From Brachyhypopomus gauderio (taxonomy: Eukaryota > Chordata > Actinopteri > Gymnotiformes > Hypopomidae): a DNA stretch of 64,000 nucleotides. The translations under genes and the position numbers were made by a program. The notes under the pieces are model-generated. The model saw only the letters and a program-made list of their open reading frames with translations. It did no database searches and had not been told where the DNA came from. This document shows, one piece after another, positions 1-7,621 of this stretch (positions are counted from its first letter, which is position 1; every line of letters begins with the position of its first letter). The DNA lies in NCBI RefSeq assembly GCF_052324685.1, contig NW_027506913.1, positions 62,001-126,000 of the forward strand, given 5' to 3'.

Positions 1-138
1 CAACTACAGACAAGGACTTCCAGCAACAAGATAATTAGTTGAGGTATTTGATTTGGTCAACTGAAAGACACTTTCTGTTTACAGTAGTCTTCAACAATGA
101 AAGCTGGTACAATCCCAGATAAAGAGCATGTAGCAGAA

Positions 139-210
139 AGGTTCCACCGAGAGTCGAACTCGGATTGCTGGATTCAGAGTCCAGAGTGCTAACCATTACA
201 CCATGGAACC
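139..210 (-). tRNA. tRNA-Gln (CUG), A-gene, type copy
   Basis: Inserts glutamine at CAG codons. Read on the minus strand: acceptor GGTTCCA pairs with TGGAACC and the discriminator is U73. The D-arm is GTGT/GCAC. The anticodon stem CTGGA/TCCAG closes the 7-base loop CTCTGAA, giving anticodon CUG. T-stem CCGAG/CTCGG encloses TTCGACT. A-box TGGTGTAATGG and B-box GTTCGACTC fit the internal RNA polymerase III promoter. There is no intron and, as expected for a eukaryote, no encoded CCA. The 3' flank reads CCTTTCTG, so there is no TTTT terminator. The anticodon is certain; that this copy is expressed is an inference from its intact cloverleaf. Confidence 0.95.
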
Positions 211-437
211 TACATGAGACACTTCTGAGTCTTGTTTTGCTGGGTTCACAGACCAAGTTAAGCTCAAAGTGACTTGTCATGGGAGAATGCATGTTGCAAC
301 AACTACAGACAAGGACTTCCAGCAACAAGATAATTAGTTGAGGTATTTGATTTGGTCAACTGAAAGACACTTTCTGTTTACACTAGTCTTCAACAACGAA
401 AGCTGGTACAACCCCAGATAAAGAGCATGTAGCAGAA

Positions 438-509
438 AGGTTCCACCGAGAGTCGAACTCGGATTGCTGGATTCAGAGTCCAGAGTGCTAACCATTACAC
501 CATGGAACC
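438..509 (-). tRNA. tRNA-Gln (CUG), A-gene
   Basis: Standard A-gene. The 5' flank has lost 2 bases (near 531) compared with other units, so the next gene lies 297 rather than 299 bases away. Confidence 0.95.
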
Positions 510-734
510 TACATTAGACATTTCTGAGTCGTTTTGCTGGGTTCACAGACCAAGTTAAGCTCAAAGTGACTTGTCATGGGAGAATGCAGGTTGCAACAAC
601 TACAGACAAGGACTTCCAGCAACAAGGTAATTAGTGGAGGTATTTGATTTGGTCAACTGAAAGACACTTTCTGTTTACAGTAGTCTTCAACAATGAAAGC
701 TGGTACAATCCCAGATAAAGAGCATGTAGCAGAA

Positions 735-806
735 AGGTTCCACCAAGAGTCGAACTCGGATCACTGGATTCAAAGTCCAGAGTGCTGACCATTACACCAT
801 GGAACC
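735..806 (-). tRNA. tRNA-Gln (UUG), U-gene, type copy
   Basis: Reads CAA codons, and CAG by wobble. Minus-strand reading: acceptor GGTTCCA/TGGAACC with U73, anticodon stem CTGGA/TCCAG, loop CTTTGAA with anticodon UUG, and A-box TGGTGTAATGG. B-box is GTTCGACTC. It differs from the A-gene in the anticodon, 20 (U->C, from GGTTAGC to GGTCAGC) and the base after the anticodon stem. This copy also has 63 C->U, making a G51-U63 wobble in the T-stem. As in all U-genes the 3' flank has only TTT. Confidence 0.93.
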
Positions 807-832
807 CACAGCAAAAGTTGTTTCTAGCAAAT

Positions 833-875
833 GAGTTGCTGGATTCAGAGTCCAGAATGCTAACACCATGGAACC
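833..875 (-). pseudogene. tRNA-Gln relic 1 (5' part), type copy of 54
   Basis: Reads GGTTCCATGGTGT, then TAGCATTCTGGACTCTGAA and TCCAGCAACTC on the minus strand. This is the 5' two-thirds of tRNA-Gln(CUG) with 6 bases of the D-loop lost and no T-arm or 3' acceptor. It has no B-box, so normal Pol III transcription is unlikely. The other copies start at 1899, 2964, 4390, 5456, 6222, 7648, 9013, 9779, 10845, 12509, 13275, 14341, 15706, 16772, 17538, 18903, 19969, 20735, 22100, 23166, 24531, 25597, 26663, 28028, 29393, 30459, 31525, 32591, 33657, 35022, 36387, 37453, 38519, 39884, 40950, 42315, 43381, 44447, 45812, 46878, 47944, 49907, 50973, 52039, 54002, 55068, 55835, 57200, 58266, 59332, 60697, 61763 and 63128, each 43 bases. 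Many begin GTTTCC instead of GGTTCC. Confidence 0.85.
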
Positions 876-883
876 AGCAAATA

Positions 884-946
884 GGTTTCCAACTTCTCTG
901 CCGTTGATTTCAGAGTCTGTTGTGCTTACTACTGCATCACGCAACC
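884..946 (-). pseudogene. tRNA-Gln relic 2 (ancient), type copy of 54
   Basis: Minus strand starts GGTTGCGTGATGCAGTAG and continues AAGCAC..GACTCTGAA. It aligns without gaps to the first 38 bases of tRNA-Gln with roughly two-thirds identity, including AGCAC and the complete anticodon loop with its flank. A B-box-like GTTGGAAAC follows. The anticodon stem is destroyed, so it is not functional. The 5' flank resembles that of the short unit, which supports common descent. A copy lies 51 bases to the right of the start of every relic 1. It could be chance similarity, but the matching flank argues against that. Confidence 0.65.
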
Positions 947-1201
947 AAAGAAATTAGCTTTTGTGAATACTGTTTTGCTGAACACATAGCAAAACATCCT
1001 GTCCTGAGACCCTAGCATATTTGGATTTAAATGACTTCACCAATTCTAGGATAATCAGAAAGCTGTTTGCCACAAGAACAAGCATGTAAAAATTCTGAAA
1101 ACAATTCATGAAATATGCTGGAATTATAAAGACCGCAAGCATGTGATAGAGCTTGCATGGAGAAAAGACCTGCAAGCTGGAATCAACACTAATGAATCAA
1201 A
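947..1201. other. L spacer, no gene
   Basis: This is the longest stretch without a tRNA sequence in a normal module. It holds the inverted repeat TTTTGCT/AGCAAAA (973-979/988-994), an A5 run (1088-1092, T5 on the transcribed strand) and the inverted repeat AGCTTGCA/TGCAAGCT (1150-1157/1171-1178). A reading frame of 73 codons spans it in most copies but has no recognisable domain. I see no promoter or protein gene. Confidence 0.7.
1150..1178 (-). other. Hairpin 3' of V-gene, type copy
   Basis: Perfect 8-base arms AGCTTGCA/TGCAAGCT flank 13 bases. On the transcribed strand two more G-C pairs can form beside a bulged A, leaving the loop TCTTTTCT. It lies 24 bases downstream of the V-gene 3' end and is present in every L module. 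It could fold in a read-through transcript, and its T4 run is a backup terminator candidate. Function is inferred. Confidence 0.5.
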
Positions 1202-1202
1202 A
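1199..1202 (-). terminator. Pol III terminator of V-genes, type copy
   Basis: The V-gene ends GGAACC followed by TTTT then GATTC, the first T being the discriminator base. Four T is the minimum usual Pol III stop. Every V-gene has it at the same place; A- and U-genes have only TTT here. Confidence 0.7.
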
Positions 1203-1273
1203 GGTTCCACTGAGAGTTGAACTCAGATTGCTGGATTCAGAGTCCAGAGTGCTAACCATTACACCATGGAACC
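1202..1273 (-). tRNA. tRNA-Gln (CUG), V-gene, type copy
   Basis: Same body as the A-gene, with anticodon loop CTCTGAA. The T-stem is CTGAG/CTCAG instead of CCGAG/CTCGG: the pair C50-G64 has become U50-A64, a compensatory double change that keeps the helix. The T-loop is TTCAACT (57 G->A) and the B-box GTTCAACTC still fits the consensus. The V-gene closes each L module. Its 3' end runs into TTTT, and its 5' flank usually reads CTTTTAGG, which places another T4 just upstream, where a transcript arriving from the gene to the right would stop. Confidence 0.95.
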
Positions 1274-1501
1274 TAAAAGATAAGTTCTGATTCTTCTGTT
1301 TTGCTGGGTTCACAGACCAAGTTAAGCTCAAAGTGACTTGTCTTGAGAGGATGCAAGTTGCAACAACTACAGACAAGGACTTCCAGCAACAAGATATTTA
1401 GTTGAGGTATTCGATTTGGTCAACTGAAAGACACTTTCTGTTTACAGTAGTCTTCAACAATGAAAGCTGGTACAATCCCAGATAAAGAGCATGTAGCAGA
1501 A

Positions 1502-1573
1502 AGGTTCCACCGAGAGTCGAACTCGGATTGCTGGATTCAGAGTCCAGAGTGCTAACCATTACACCATGGAACC
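1502..1573 (-). tRNA. tRNA-Gln (CUG), A-gene
   Basis: Standard A-gene, the only short unit between the L modules at 735 and 1801. Confidence 0.95.
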
Positions 1574-1800
1574 TACATTAGACACTTCTGAGTCTTGTTT
1601 TGCTCGGTTCACAGACCAAGTTAAGCTCAAAGTGACTTGTCATGGGAGAATGCAGGTTGCAACAACTACAGACAAGGACTTCCAGCAACAAGATAATTAG
1701 TTGAGGTATTTGATTTGGTCAACTGAAAGACACTTTCTGTTTACAGTAGTCTTCAACAATGAAAGCTGGTACAATCCCAGATAAAGAGTATGTAGTAGAA

Positions 1801-1872
1801 AGGTTCCACCGAGAGTCGAACTCGGATCACTGGATTCAAAGTCCAGAGTGCTGACCAATACACCATGGAACC
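1801..1872 (-). tRNA. tRNA-Gln (UUG), U-gene
   Basis: D-loop change 15 A->U (A-box TGGTGTATTGG), shared by seven U-genes of the first 12.5 kb. Acceptor, anticodon stem and T-arm are intact. Confidence 0.92.
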
Positions 1873-2267
1873 CACAGCAAAAGTTGTTTCTAGCAAATGA
1901 GTTGCTGGATTCAGAGTCCAGAATGCTAACACCATGGAAACAGCAAATAGGTTTCCAACTTCTCTGTCGTTGATTTCAGAGTCTGTTGTGCTTACTACTG
2001 CATCACGCAACCAAAGAAATTAGCTTTTGTGAATACTGTTTTGCTGAACACATAGCAAAACATCCTGTCCTGAGACCCTAGCATATTTGGATTTAAATGA
2101 CTTCACCAATTCTAGGATAATCAGAAAGCTGTTTGCCACAAGAACAAGCTTGTAAAAATTCTGAAAACAATTCATGAAATATGCTGGAATTATATAGACC
2201 GCAAGCATGTGATAGAGCTTGCATGGAGAAAAGACCTGCAAGCTGGAATCAACACTAATGAATCAAA

Positions 2268-2339
2268 AGGTTCCACTGAGAGTTGAACTCAGGTTGCTGG
2301 ATTCAGAGTCCAGAGTGCTAACCATTACACCATGGAACC
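2268..2339 (-). tRNA. tRNA-Gln (CUG), V-gene
   Basis: V-gene with 48 U->C in the variable loop. Its 5' flank is of the A-type (TAATGTAGG), without the usual TTTT. Confidence 0.94.
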
Positions 2340-2566
2340 TACATTAGACATTTCTGAGTCTTGTTTTGCTGGGTTCACAGACCAAGTTAAGCTCAAAGTG
2401 ACTTGTCTTGAGAGGATGCAAGTTGCAACAACTACAGACAAGGACTTCCAGCAACAAGATATTTAGTTGAGGTATTCGATTTGGTCAACTGAAAGACACT
2501 TTCTGTTTACAGTAGTCTTCAACAATGAAAGCTGGTACAATCCCAGATAAAGAGCATGTAGCAGAA

Positions 2567-2638
2567 AGGTTCCACCGAGAGTCGAACTCGGATTGCTGGA
2601 TTCAGAGTCCAGAGTGCTAACCATTACACCATGGAACC
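2567..2638 (-). tRNA. tRNA-Gln (CUG), A-gene
   Basis: Standard A-gene; the unit is nearly identical to that at 1502. Confidence 0.95.
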
Positions 2639-2865
2639 TACATTAGACACTTCTGAGTCTTGTTTTGCTCGGTTCACAGACCAAGTTAAGCTCAAAGTGA
2701 CTTGTCATGGGAGAATGCAGGTTGCAACAACTACAGACAAGGACTTCCAGCAACAAGATAATTAGTTGAGGTATTTGATTTGGTCAACTGAAAGACACTT
2801 TCTGTTTACAGTAGTCTTCAACAATGAAAGCTGGTACAATCCCAGATAAAGAGTATGTAGTAGAA

Positions 2866-2937
2866 AGGTTCCACCGAGAGTCGAACTCGGATCACTGGAT
2901 TCAAAGTCCAGAGTGCTGACCAATACACCATGGAACC
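2866..2937 (-). tRNA. tRNA-Gln (UUG), U-gene
   Basis: 15 A->U copy. Its 5' half and relic 1 form the direct arm of the inverted repeat with 3154-3273. Confidence 0.92.
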
Positions 2938-3176
2938 CACAGCAAAAGTTGTTTCTAGCAAATGAGTTGCTGGATTCAGAGTCCAGAATGCTAACACCAT
3001 GGAAACAGCAAATAGGTTTCCAACTTCTCTGTCGTTGATTTCAGAGTCTGTTGTGCTTACTACTGCATCACGCAACCAAAGAAATTAGCTTTTGTGAATA
3101 CTGTTTTGCTGAACACATAGCAAAACATCCTGTCCTGAGACCCTAGCATATTTGAGAAGTTGGAAACCTATTTGCT

Positions 3177-3219
3177 GGTTCCATGGTGTTAGCATTCTGA
3201 ACTCTGAATCCAGCAACTC
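3177..3219 (+). pseudogene. tRNA-Gln relic 1, inverted
   Basis: Relic 1 on the plus strand, reading CTGAACTCTGAATC where most copies have CTGGACTCTGAATC. It is one of four tRNA-like pieces on the plus strand in the window. Confidence 0.85.
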
Positions 3220-3245
3220 ATTTGCTAGAAACAACTTTTGCCGTG

Positions 3246-3273
3246 GGTTCCATGGTGTAATGGTCAGCACTCT
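3246..3273 (+). pseudogene. tRNA-Gln (UUG) 5' fragment, inverted
   Basis: First 28 bases of a U-gene (acceptor strand, D-arm, start of the anticodon stem), cut at CACTCT and joined to spacer. It contains an A-box but no B-box. Confidence 0.85.
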
Positions 3274-3393
3274 ATTCCAATATTTCATGAAAACAATTCA
3301 TGAAATATGCTGGAATTATAAAGACCGCAAGCATGTGATAGAGCTTGCATGGAGAAAAGACCTGCAAGCTGGAATCAACACTAATGAATCAAA

Positions 3394-3465
3394 AGGTTCC
3401 ACTGAGAGTTGAACTCAGATTGCTGGATTCAGAGTCCAGAGTGCTAACCATTACACCATGGAACC
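3394..3465 (-). tRNA. tRNA-Gln (CUG), V-gene
   Basis: Standard V-gene closing the L module that carries the inversion; the module is 61 bases longer than usual. Confidence 0.95.
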
Positions 3466-3693
3466 TAAAAGATAAGTTCTGATTCTTCTGTTTTGCTGGG
3501 TTCACAGACCAAGTTAAGCTCAAAGTGACTTGTCTTGAGAGGATGCAAGTTGCAACAACTACAGACAAGGACTTCCAGCAACAAGATATTTAGTTGAGGT
3601 ATTCGATTTGGTCAACTGAAAGACACTTTCTGTTTACAGTAGTCTTCAACAATGAAAGCTGGTACAATCCCAGATAAAGAGCATGTAGCAGAA

Positions 3694-3765
3694 AGGTTCC
3701 ACCGAGAGTCGAACTCGGATTGCTGGATTCAGAGTCCAGAGTGCTAACCATTACACCATGGAACC
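3694..3765 (-). tRNA. tRNA-Gln (CUG), A-gene
   Basis: Standard; first of a pair of short units. Same flanks as the copy at 139. Confidence 0.95.
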
Positions 3766-3992
3766 TACATGAGACACTTCTGAGTCTTGTTTTGCTGGGT
3801 TCACAGACCAAGTTAAGCTCAAAGTGACTTGTCATGGGAGAATGCATGTTGCAACAACTACAGACAAGGACTTCCAGCAACAAGATAATTAGTTGAGGTA
3901 TTTGATTTGGTCAACTGAAAGACACTTTCTGTTTACACTAGTCTTCAACAACGAAAGCTGGTACAACCCCAGATAAAGAGCATGTAGCAGAA

Positions 3993-4064
3993 AGGTTCCA
4001 CCGAGAGTCGAACTCGGATTGCTGGATTCAGAGTCCAGAGTGCTAACCATTACACCATGGAACC
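3993..4064 (-). tRNA. tRNA-Gln (CUG), A-gene
   Basis: Standard; second of the pair, with the CAACGAAAGC/ACCCC 3' flank variant. Confidence 0.95.
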
Positions 4065-4291
4065 TACATTAGACACTTCTGAGTCTTGTTTTGCTCGGTT
4101 CACAGACCAAGTTAAGCTCAAAGTGACTTGTCATGGGAGAATGCAGGTTGCAACAACTACAGACAAGGACTTCCAGCAACAAGATAATTAGTTGAGGTAT
4201 TTGATTTGGTCAACTGAAAGACACTTTCTGTTTACAGTAGTCTTCAACAATGAAAGCTGGTACAATCCCAGATAAAGAGTATGTAGTAGAA

Positions 4292-4363
4292 AGGTTCCAC
4301 CGAGAGTCGAACTCGGATCACTGGATTCAAAGTCCAGAGTGCTGACCAATACACCATGGAACC
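4292..4363 (-). tRNA. tRNA-Gln (UUG), U-gene
   Basis: 15 A->U copy. Confidence 0.92.
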
Positions 4364-4758
4364 CACAGCAAAAGTTGTTTCTAGCAAATGAGTTGCTGGA
4401 TTCAGAGTCCAGAATGCTAACACCATGGAACCAGCAAATAGGTTTCCAACTTCTCTGCCGTTGATTTCAGAGTCTGTTGTGCTTACTACTGCATCACGCA
4501 ACCAAAGAAATTAGCTTTTGTGAATACTGTTTTGCTGAACACATAGCAAAACATCCTGTCCTGAGACCCTAGCATATTTGGATTTAAATGACTTCACCAA
4601 TTCTAGGATAATCAGAAAGCTGTTTGCCACAAGAACAAGCATGTAAAAATTCTGAAAACAATTCATGAAATATGCTGGAATTATAAAGACCGCAAGCATG
4701 TGATAGAGCTTGCATGGAGAAAAGACCTGCAAGCTGGAATCAACACTAATGAATCAAA

Positions 4759-4830
4759 AGGTTCCACTGAGAGTTGAACTCAGATTGCTGGATTCAGAGT
4801 CCAGAGTGCTAACCATTACACCATGGAACC
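4759..4830 (-). tRNA. tRNA-Gln (CUG), V-gene
   Basis: Standard V-gene with TTTT on both sides. Confidence 0.95.
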
Positions 4831-5058
4831 TAAAAGATAAGTTCTGATTCTTCTGTTTTGCTGGGTTCACAGACCAAGTTAAGCTCAAAGTGACTTGTCT
4901 TGAGAGGATGCAAGTTGCAACAACTACAGACAAGGACTTCCAGCAACAAGATATTTAGTTGAGGTATTCGATTTGGTCAACTGAAAGACACTTTCTGTTT
5001 ACAGTAGTCTTCAACAATGAAAGCTGGTACAATCCCAGATAAAGAGCATGTAGCAGAA

Positions 5059-5130
5059 AGGTTCCACCGAGAGTCGAACTCGGATTGCTGGATTCAGAGT
5101 CCAGAGTGCTAACCATTACACCATGGAACC
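5059..5130 (-). tRNA. tRNA-Gln (CUG), A-gene
   Basis: Standard; single short unit. Confidence 0.95.
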
Positions 5131-5357
5131 TACATTAGACACTTCTGAGTCTTGTTTTGCTCGGTTCACAGACCAAGTTAAGCTCAAAGTGACTTGTCAT
5201 GGGAGAATGCAGGTTGCAACAACTACAGACAAGGACTTCCAGCAACAAGATAATTAGTTGAGGTATTTGATTTGGTCAACTGAAAGACACTTTCTGTTTA
5301 CAGTAGTCTTCAACAATGAAAGCTGGTACAATCCCAGATAAAGAGTATGTAGTAGAA

Positions 5358-5429
5358 AGGTTCCACCGAGAGTCGAACTCGGATCACTGGATTCAAAGTC
5401 CAGAGTGCTGACCAATACACCATGGAACC
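5358..5429 (-). tRNA. tRNA-Gln (UUG), U-gene
   Basis: 15 A->U copy. Confidence 0.92.
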
Positions 5430-5824
5430 CACAGCAAAAGTTGTTTCTAGCAAATGAGTTGCTGGATTCAGAGTCCAGAATGCTAACACCATGGAAACAG
5501 CAAATAGGTTTCCAACTTCTCTGTCGTTGATTTCAGAGTCTGTTGTGCTTACTACTGCATCACACAACCAAAGAAATTAGCTTTTGTGAATACTGTTTTG
5601 CTGAACACATAGCAAAACATCCTGTCCTGAGACCCTAGCATATTTGGATTTAAATGACTTCACCAATTCTAGGATAATCAGAAAGCTGTTTGCCACAAGA
5701 ACAAGCTTGTAAAAATTCTGAAAACAATTCATGAAATATGCTGGAATTATATAGACCGCAAGCATGTGATAGAGCTTGCATGGAGAAAAGACCTGCAAGC
5801 TGGAATCAACACTAATGAATCAAA

Positions 5825-5896
5825 AGGTTCCACTGAGAGTTGAACTCAGGTTGCTGGATTCAGAGTCCAGAGTGCTAACCATTACACCATGGAACC
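5825..5896 (-). tRNA. tRNA-Gln (CUG), V-gene
   Basis: 48 U->C and A-type 5' flank, as at 2268; joined directly to the next L with no short unit. Confidence 0.94.
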
Positions 5897-6123
5897 TACA
5901 TTAGACATTTCTGAGTCTTGTTTTGCTGGGTTCACAGACCAAGTTAAGCTCAAAGTGACTTGTCTTGAGAGGATGCAGGTTGCAACAACTACAGACAAGG
6001 ACTTCCAGCAACAAGATGTTTAGTTGAGGTATTTGATTTGGTCAACTGAAAGACACTTTCTGTTTACAGTAGTCTTCAACAATGAAAGCTGGTACAATCC
6101 CAGATAAAGAGCATGTAGCAGAA

Positions 6124-6195
6124 AGGTTCCACCGAGAGTCGAACTCGGATCACAGGATTCAAAGTCCAGAGTGCTGACCATTACACCATGGAACC
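6124..6195 (-). tRNA. tRNA-Gln (UUG), U-gene, U28-U42 form
   Basis: 42 A->U turns the second anticodon-stem pair into a U-U mismatch (CTGGA/TCCTG). Ten U-genes share this change. It is otherwise intact. Confidence 0.85.
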
Positions 6196-6434
6196 CACGG
6201 CAAAAGTTGTTTCTAGCAAATGAGTTGCTGGATTCAGAGTCCAGAATGCTAACACCATGGAACCAGCAAATAGGTTTCCAACTTCTCTGCCGTTGATTTC
6301 AGAGTCTGTTGTGCTTACTACTGCATCACGCAACCAAAGAAATTAGCTTTTGTGAATACTGTTTTGCTGAACACATAGCAAAACATCCTGTCCTGAGACC
6401 CTAGCATATTTGAGAAGTTGGAAACCTATTTGCT

Positions 6435-6477
6435 GGTTCCATGGTGTTAGCATTCTGAACTCTGAATCCAGCAACTC
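6435..6477 (+). pseudogene. tRNA-Gln relic 1, inverted
   Basis: Second inverted relic 1, identical to that at 3177. Confidence 0.85.
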
Positions 6478-6503
6478 ATTTGCTAGAAACAACTTTTGCC
6501 GTG

Positions 6504-6531
6504 GGTTCCATGGTGTAATGGTCAGCACTCT
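6504..6531 (+). pseudogene. tRNA-Gln (UUG) 5' fragment, inverted
   Basis: Second inverted 28-base U-gene start, identical to that at 3246. Confidence 0.85.
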
Positions 6532-6651
6532 ATTCCAATATTTCATGAAAACAATTCATGAAATATGCTGGAATTATAAAGACCGCAAGCATGTGATAGA
6601 GCTTGCATGGAGAAAAGACCTGCAAGCTGGAATCAACACTAATGAATCAAA

Positions 6652-6723
6652 AGGTTCCACTGAGAGTTGAACTCAGATTGCTGGATTCAGAGTCCAGAGT
6701 GCTAACCATTACACCATGGAACC
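6652..6723 (-). tRNA. tRNA-Gln (CUG), V-gene
   Basis: Standard V-gene of the second inversion-bearing module. Confidence 0.95.
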
Positions 6724-6951
6724 TAAAAGATAAGTTCTGATTCTTCTGTTTTGCTGGGTTCACAGACCAAGTTAAGCTCAAAGTGACTTGTCTTGAGAGG
6801 ATGCAAGTTGCAACAACTACAGACAAGGACTTCCAGCAACAAGATATTTAGTTGAGGTATTCGATTTGGTCAACTGAAAGACACTTTCTGTTTACAGTAG
6901 TCTTCAACAATGAAAGCTGGTACAATCCCAGATAAAGAGCATGTAGCAGAA

Positions 6952-7023
6952 AGGTTCCACCGAGAGTCGAACTCGGATTGCTGGATTCAGAGTCCAGAGT
7001 GCTAACCATTACACCATGGAACC
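6952..7023 (-). tRNA. tRNA-Gln (CUG), A-gene
   Basis: Standard; first of a pair that copies 3694/3993. Confidence 0.95.
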
Positions 7024-7250
7024 TACATGAGACACTTCTGAGTCTTGTTTTGCTGGGTTCACAGACCAAGTTAAGCTCAAAGTGACTTGTCATGGGAGAA
7101 TGCATGTTGCAACAACTACAGACAAGGACTTCCAGCAACAAGATAATTAGTTGAGGTATTTGATTTGGTCAACTGAAAGACACTTTCTGTTTACACTAGT
7201 CTTCAACAACGAAAGCTGGTACAACCCCAGATAAAGAGCATGTAGCAGAA

Positions 7251-7322
7251 AGGTTCCACCGAGAGTCGAACTCGGATTGCTGGATTCAGAGTCCAGAGTG
7301 CTAACCATTACACCATGGAACC
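7251..7322 (-). tRNA. tRNA-Gln (CUG), A-gene
   Basis: Standard; second of the pair. Confidence 0.95.
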
Positions 7323-7549
7323 TACATTAGACACTTCTGAGTCTTGTTTTGCTCGGTTCACAGACCAAGTTAAGCTCAAAGTGACTTGTCATGGGAGAAT
7401 GCAGGTTGCAACAACTACAGACAAGGACTTCCAGCAACAAGATAATTAGTTGAGGTATTTGATTTGGTCAACTGAAAGACACTTTCTGTTTACAGTAGTC
7501 TTCAACAATGAAAGCTGGTACAATCCCAGATAAAGAGTATGTAGTAGAA

Positions 7550-7621
7550 AGGTTCCACCGAGAGTCGAACTCGGATCACTGGATTCAAAGTCCAGAGTGC
7601 TGACCAATACACCATGGAACC
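7550..7621 (-). tRNA. tRNA-Gln (UUG), U-gene
   Basis: 15 A->U copy. Confidence 0.92.

Larger units (their letters stand above)
735..1273 (-). repeat. Long module L, type copy
   Basis: Left to right: U-gene (735-806), short linker, relic 1 (833-875), relic 2 (884-946), spacer (947-1201), V-gene (1202-1273). Relic 2 and the first part of the spacer look like a very diverged short unit: after the relic both have the motif TGTTTTGCTG followed by similar CACA..GAC sequence. L therefore seems to descend from several ancestral short units that decayed. Fifty-four L modules occur. The spacer holds two inverted repeats and T-runs on the transcribed strand but no gene. Confidence 0.85.
3154..3291 (+). 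repeat. Inverted segment inside an L module (first)
   Basis: In this module the usual spacer from GGATTTAAATG to AAAATTCTG is absent. In its place lies the reverse complement of relic 1, the linker and the 5' end of a U-gene (3154-3273), then about 18 bases that reverse-complement the neighbouring TTCATGAAATATGCTGGAAT with GC missing. The 120-base direct arm is 2910-3029 (4 mismatches) and the loop 124 bases. The structure suggests template switching at a quasi-palindrome. Confidence 0.88.
6412..6549 (+). repeat. Inverted segment inside an L module (second)
   Basis: Same breakpoints as the copy at 3154, 3,258 bases on. The direct arm is 6168-6287, and the arms differ at only one of 120 positions, closer than in the first copy. 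The inversion therefore probably arose in a module of this type and spread by duplication. Confidence 0.88.

Noticed and set aside
35-328. 97-codon minus-strand reading frame repeated over 20 times
   Set aside because: It runs through an A-gene and its flanks; its sequence is a direct translation of the tRNA, with no domain and no independent conservation.
954-1175. 73-codon minus-strand frame in most L spacers, with hydrophobic stretches resembling a membrane peptide
   Set aside because: It is confined to the AT-rich spacer, ends at random flanks, is disrupted in the inversion-bearing modules, and copies vary no more at third positions than elsewhere.
1753-2010. 85-codon frame across the U-gene and relics
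   Set aside because: It overlaps a U-gene and both relics; the product is a shadow of tRNA sequence.
3246-3273. A functional plus-strand tRNA gene
   Set aside because: Only the first 28 bases are present, with no anticodon loop, T-arm or B-box.
3152-3412. 86-codon plus-strand frame at the inverted segment (also near 6410)
   Set aside because: It exists only because the inversion places tRNA sequence on the plus strand.
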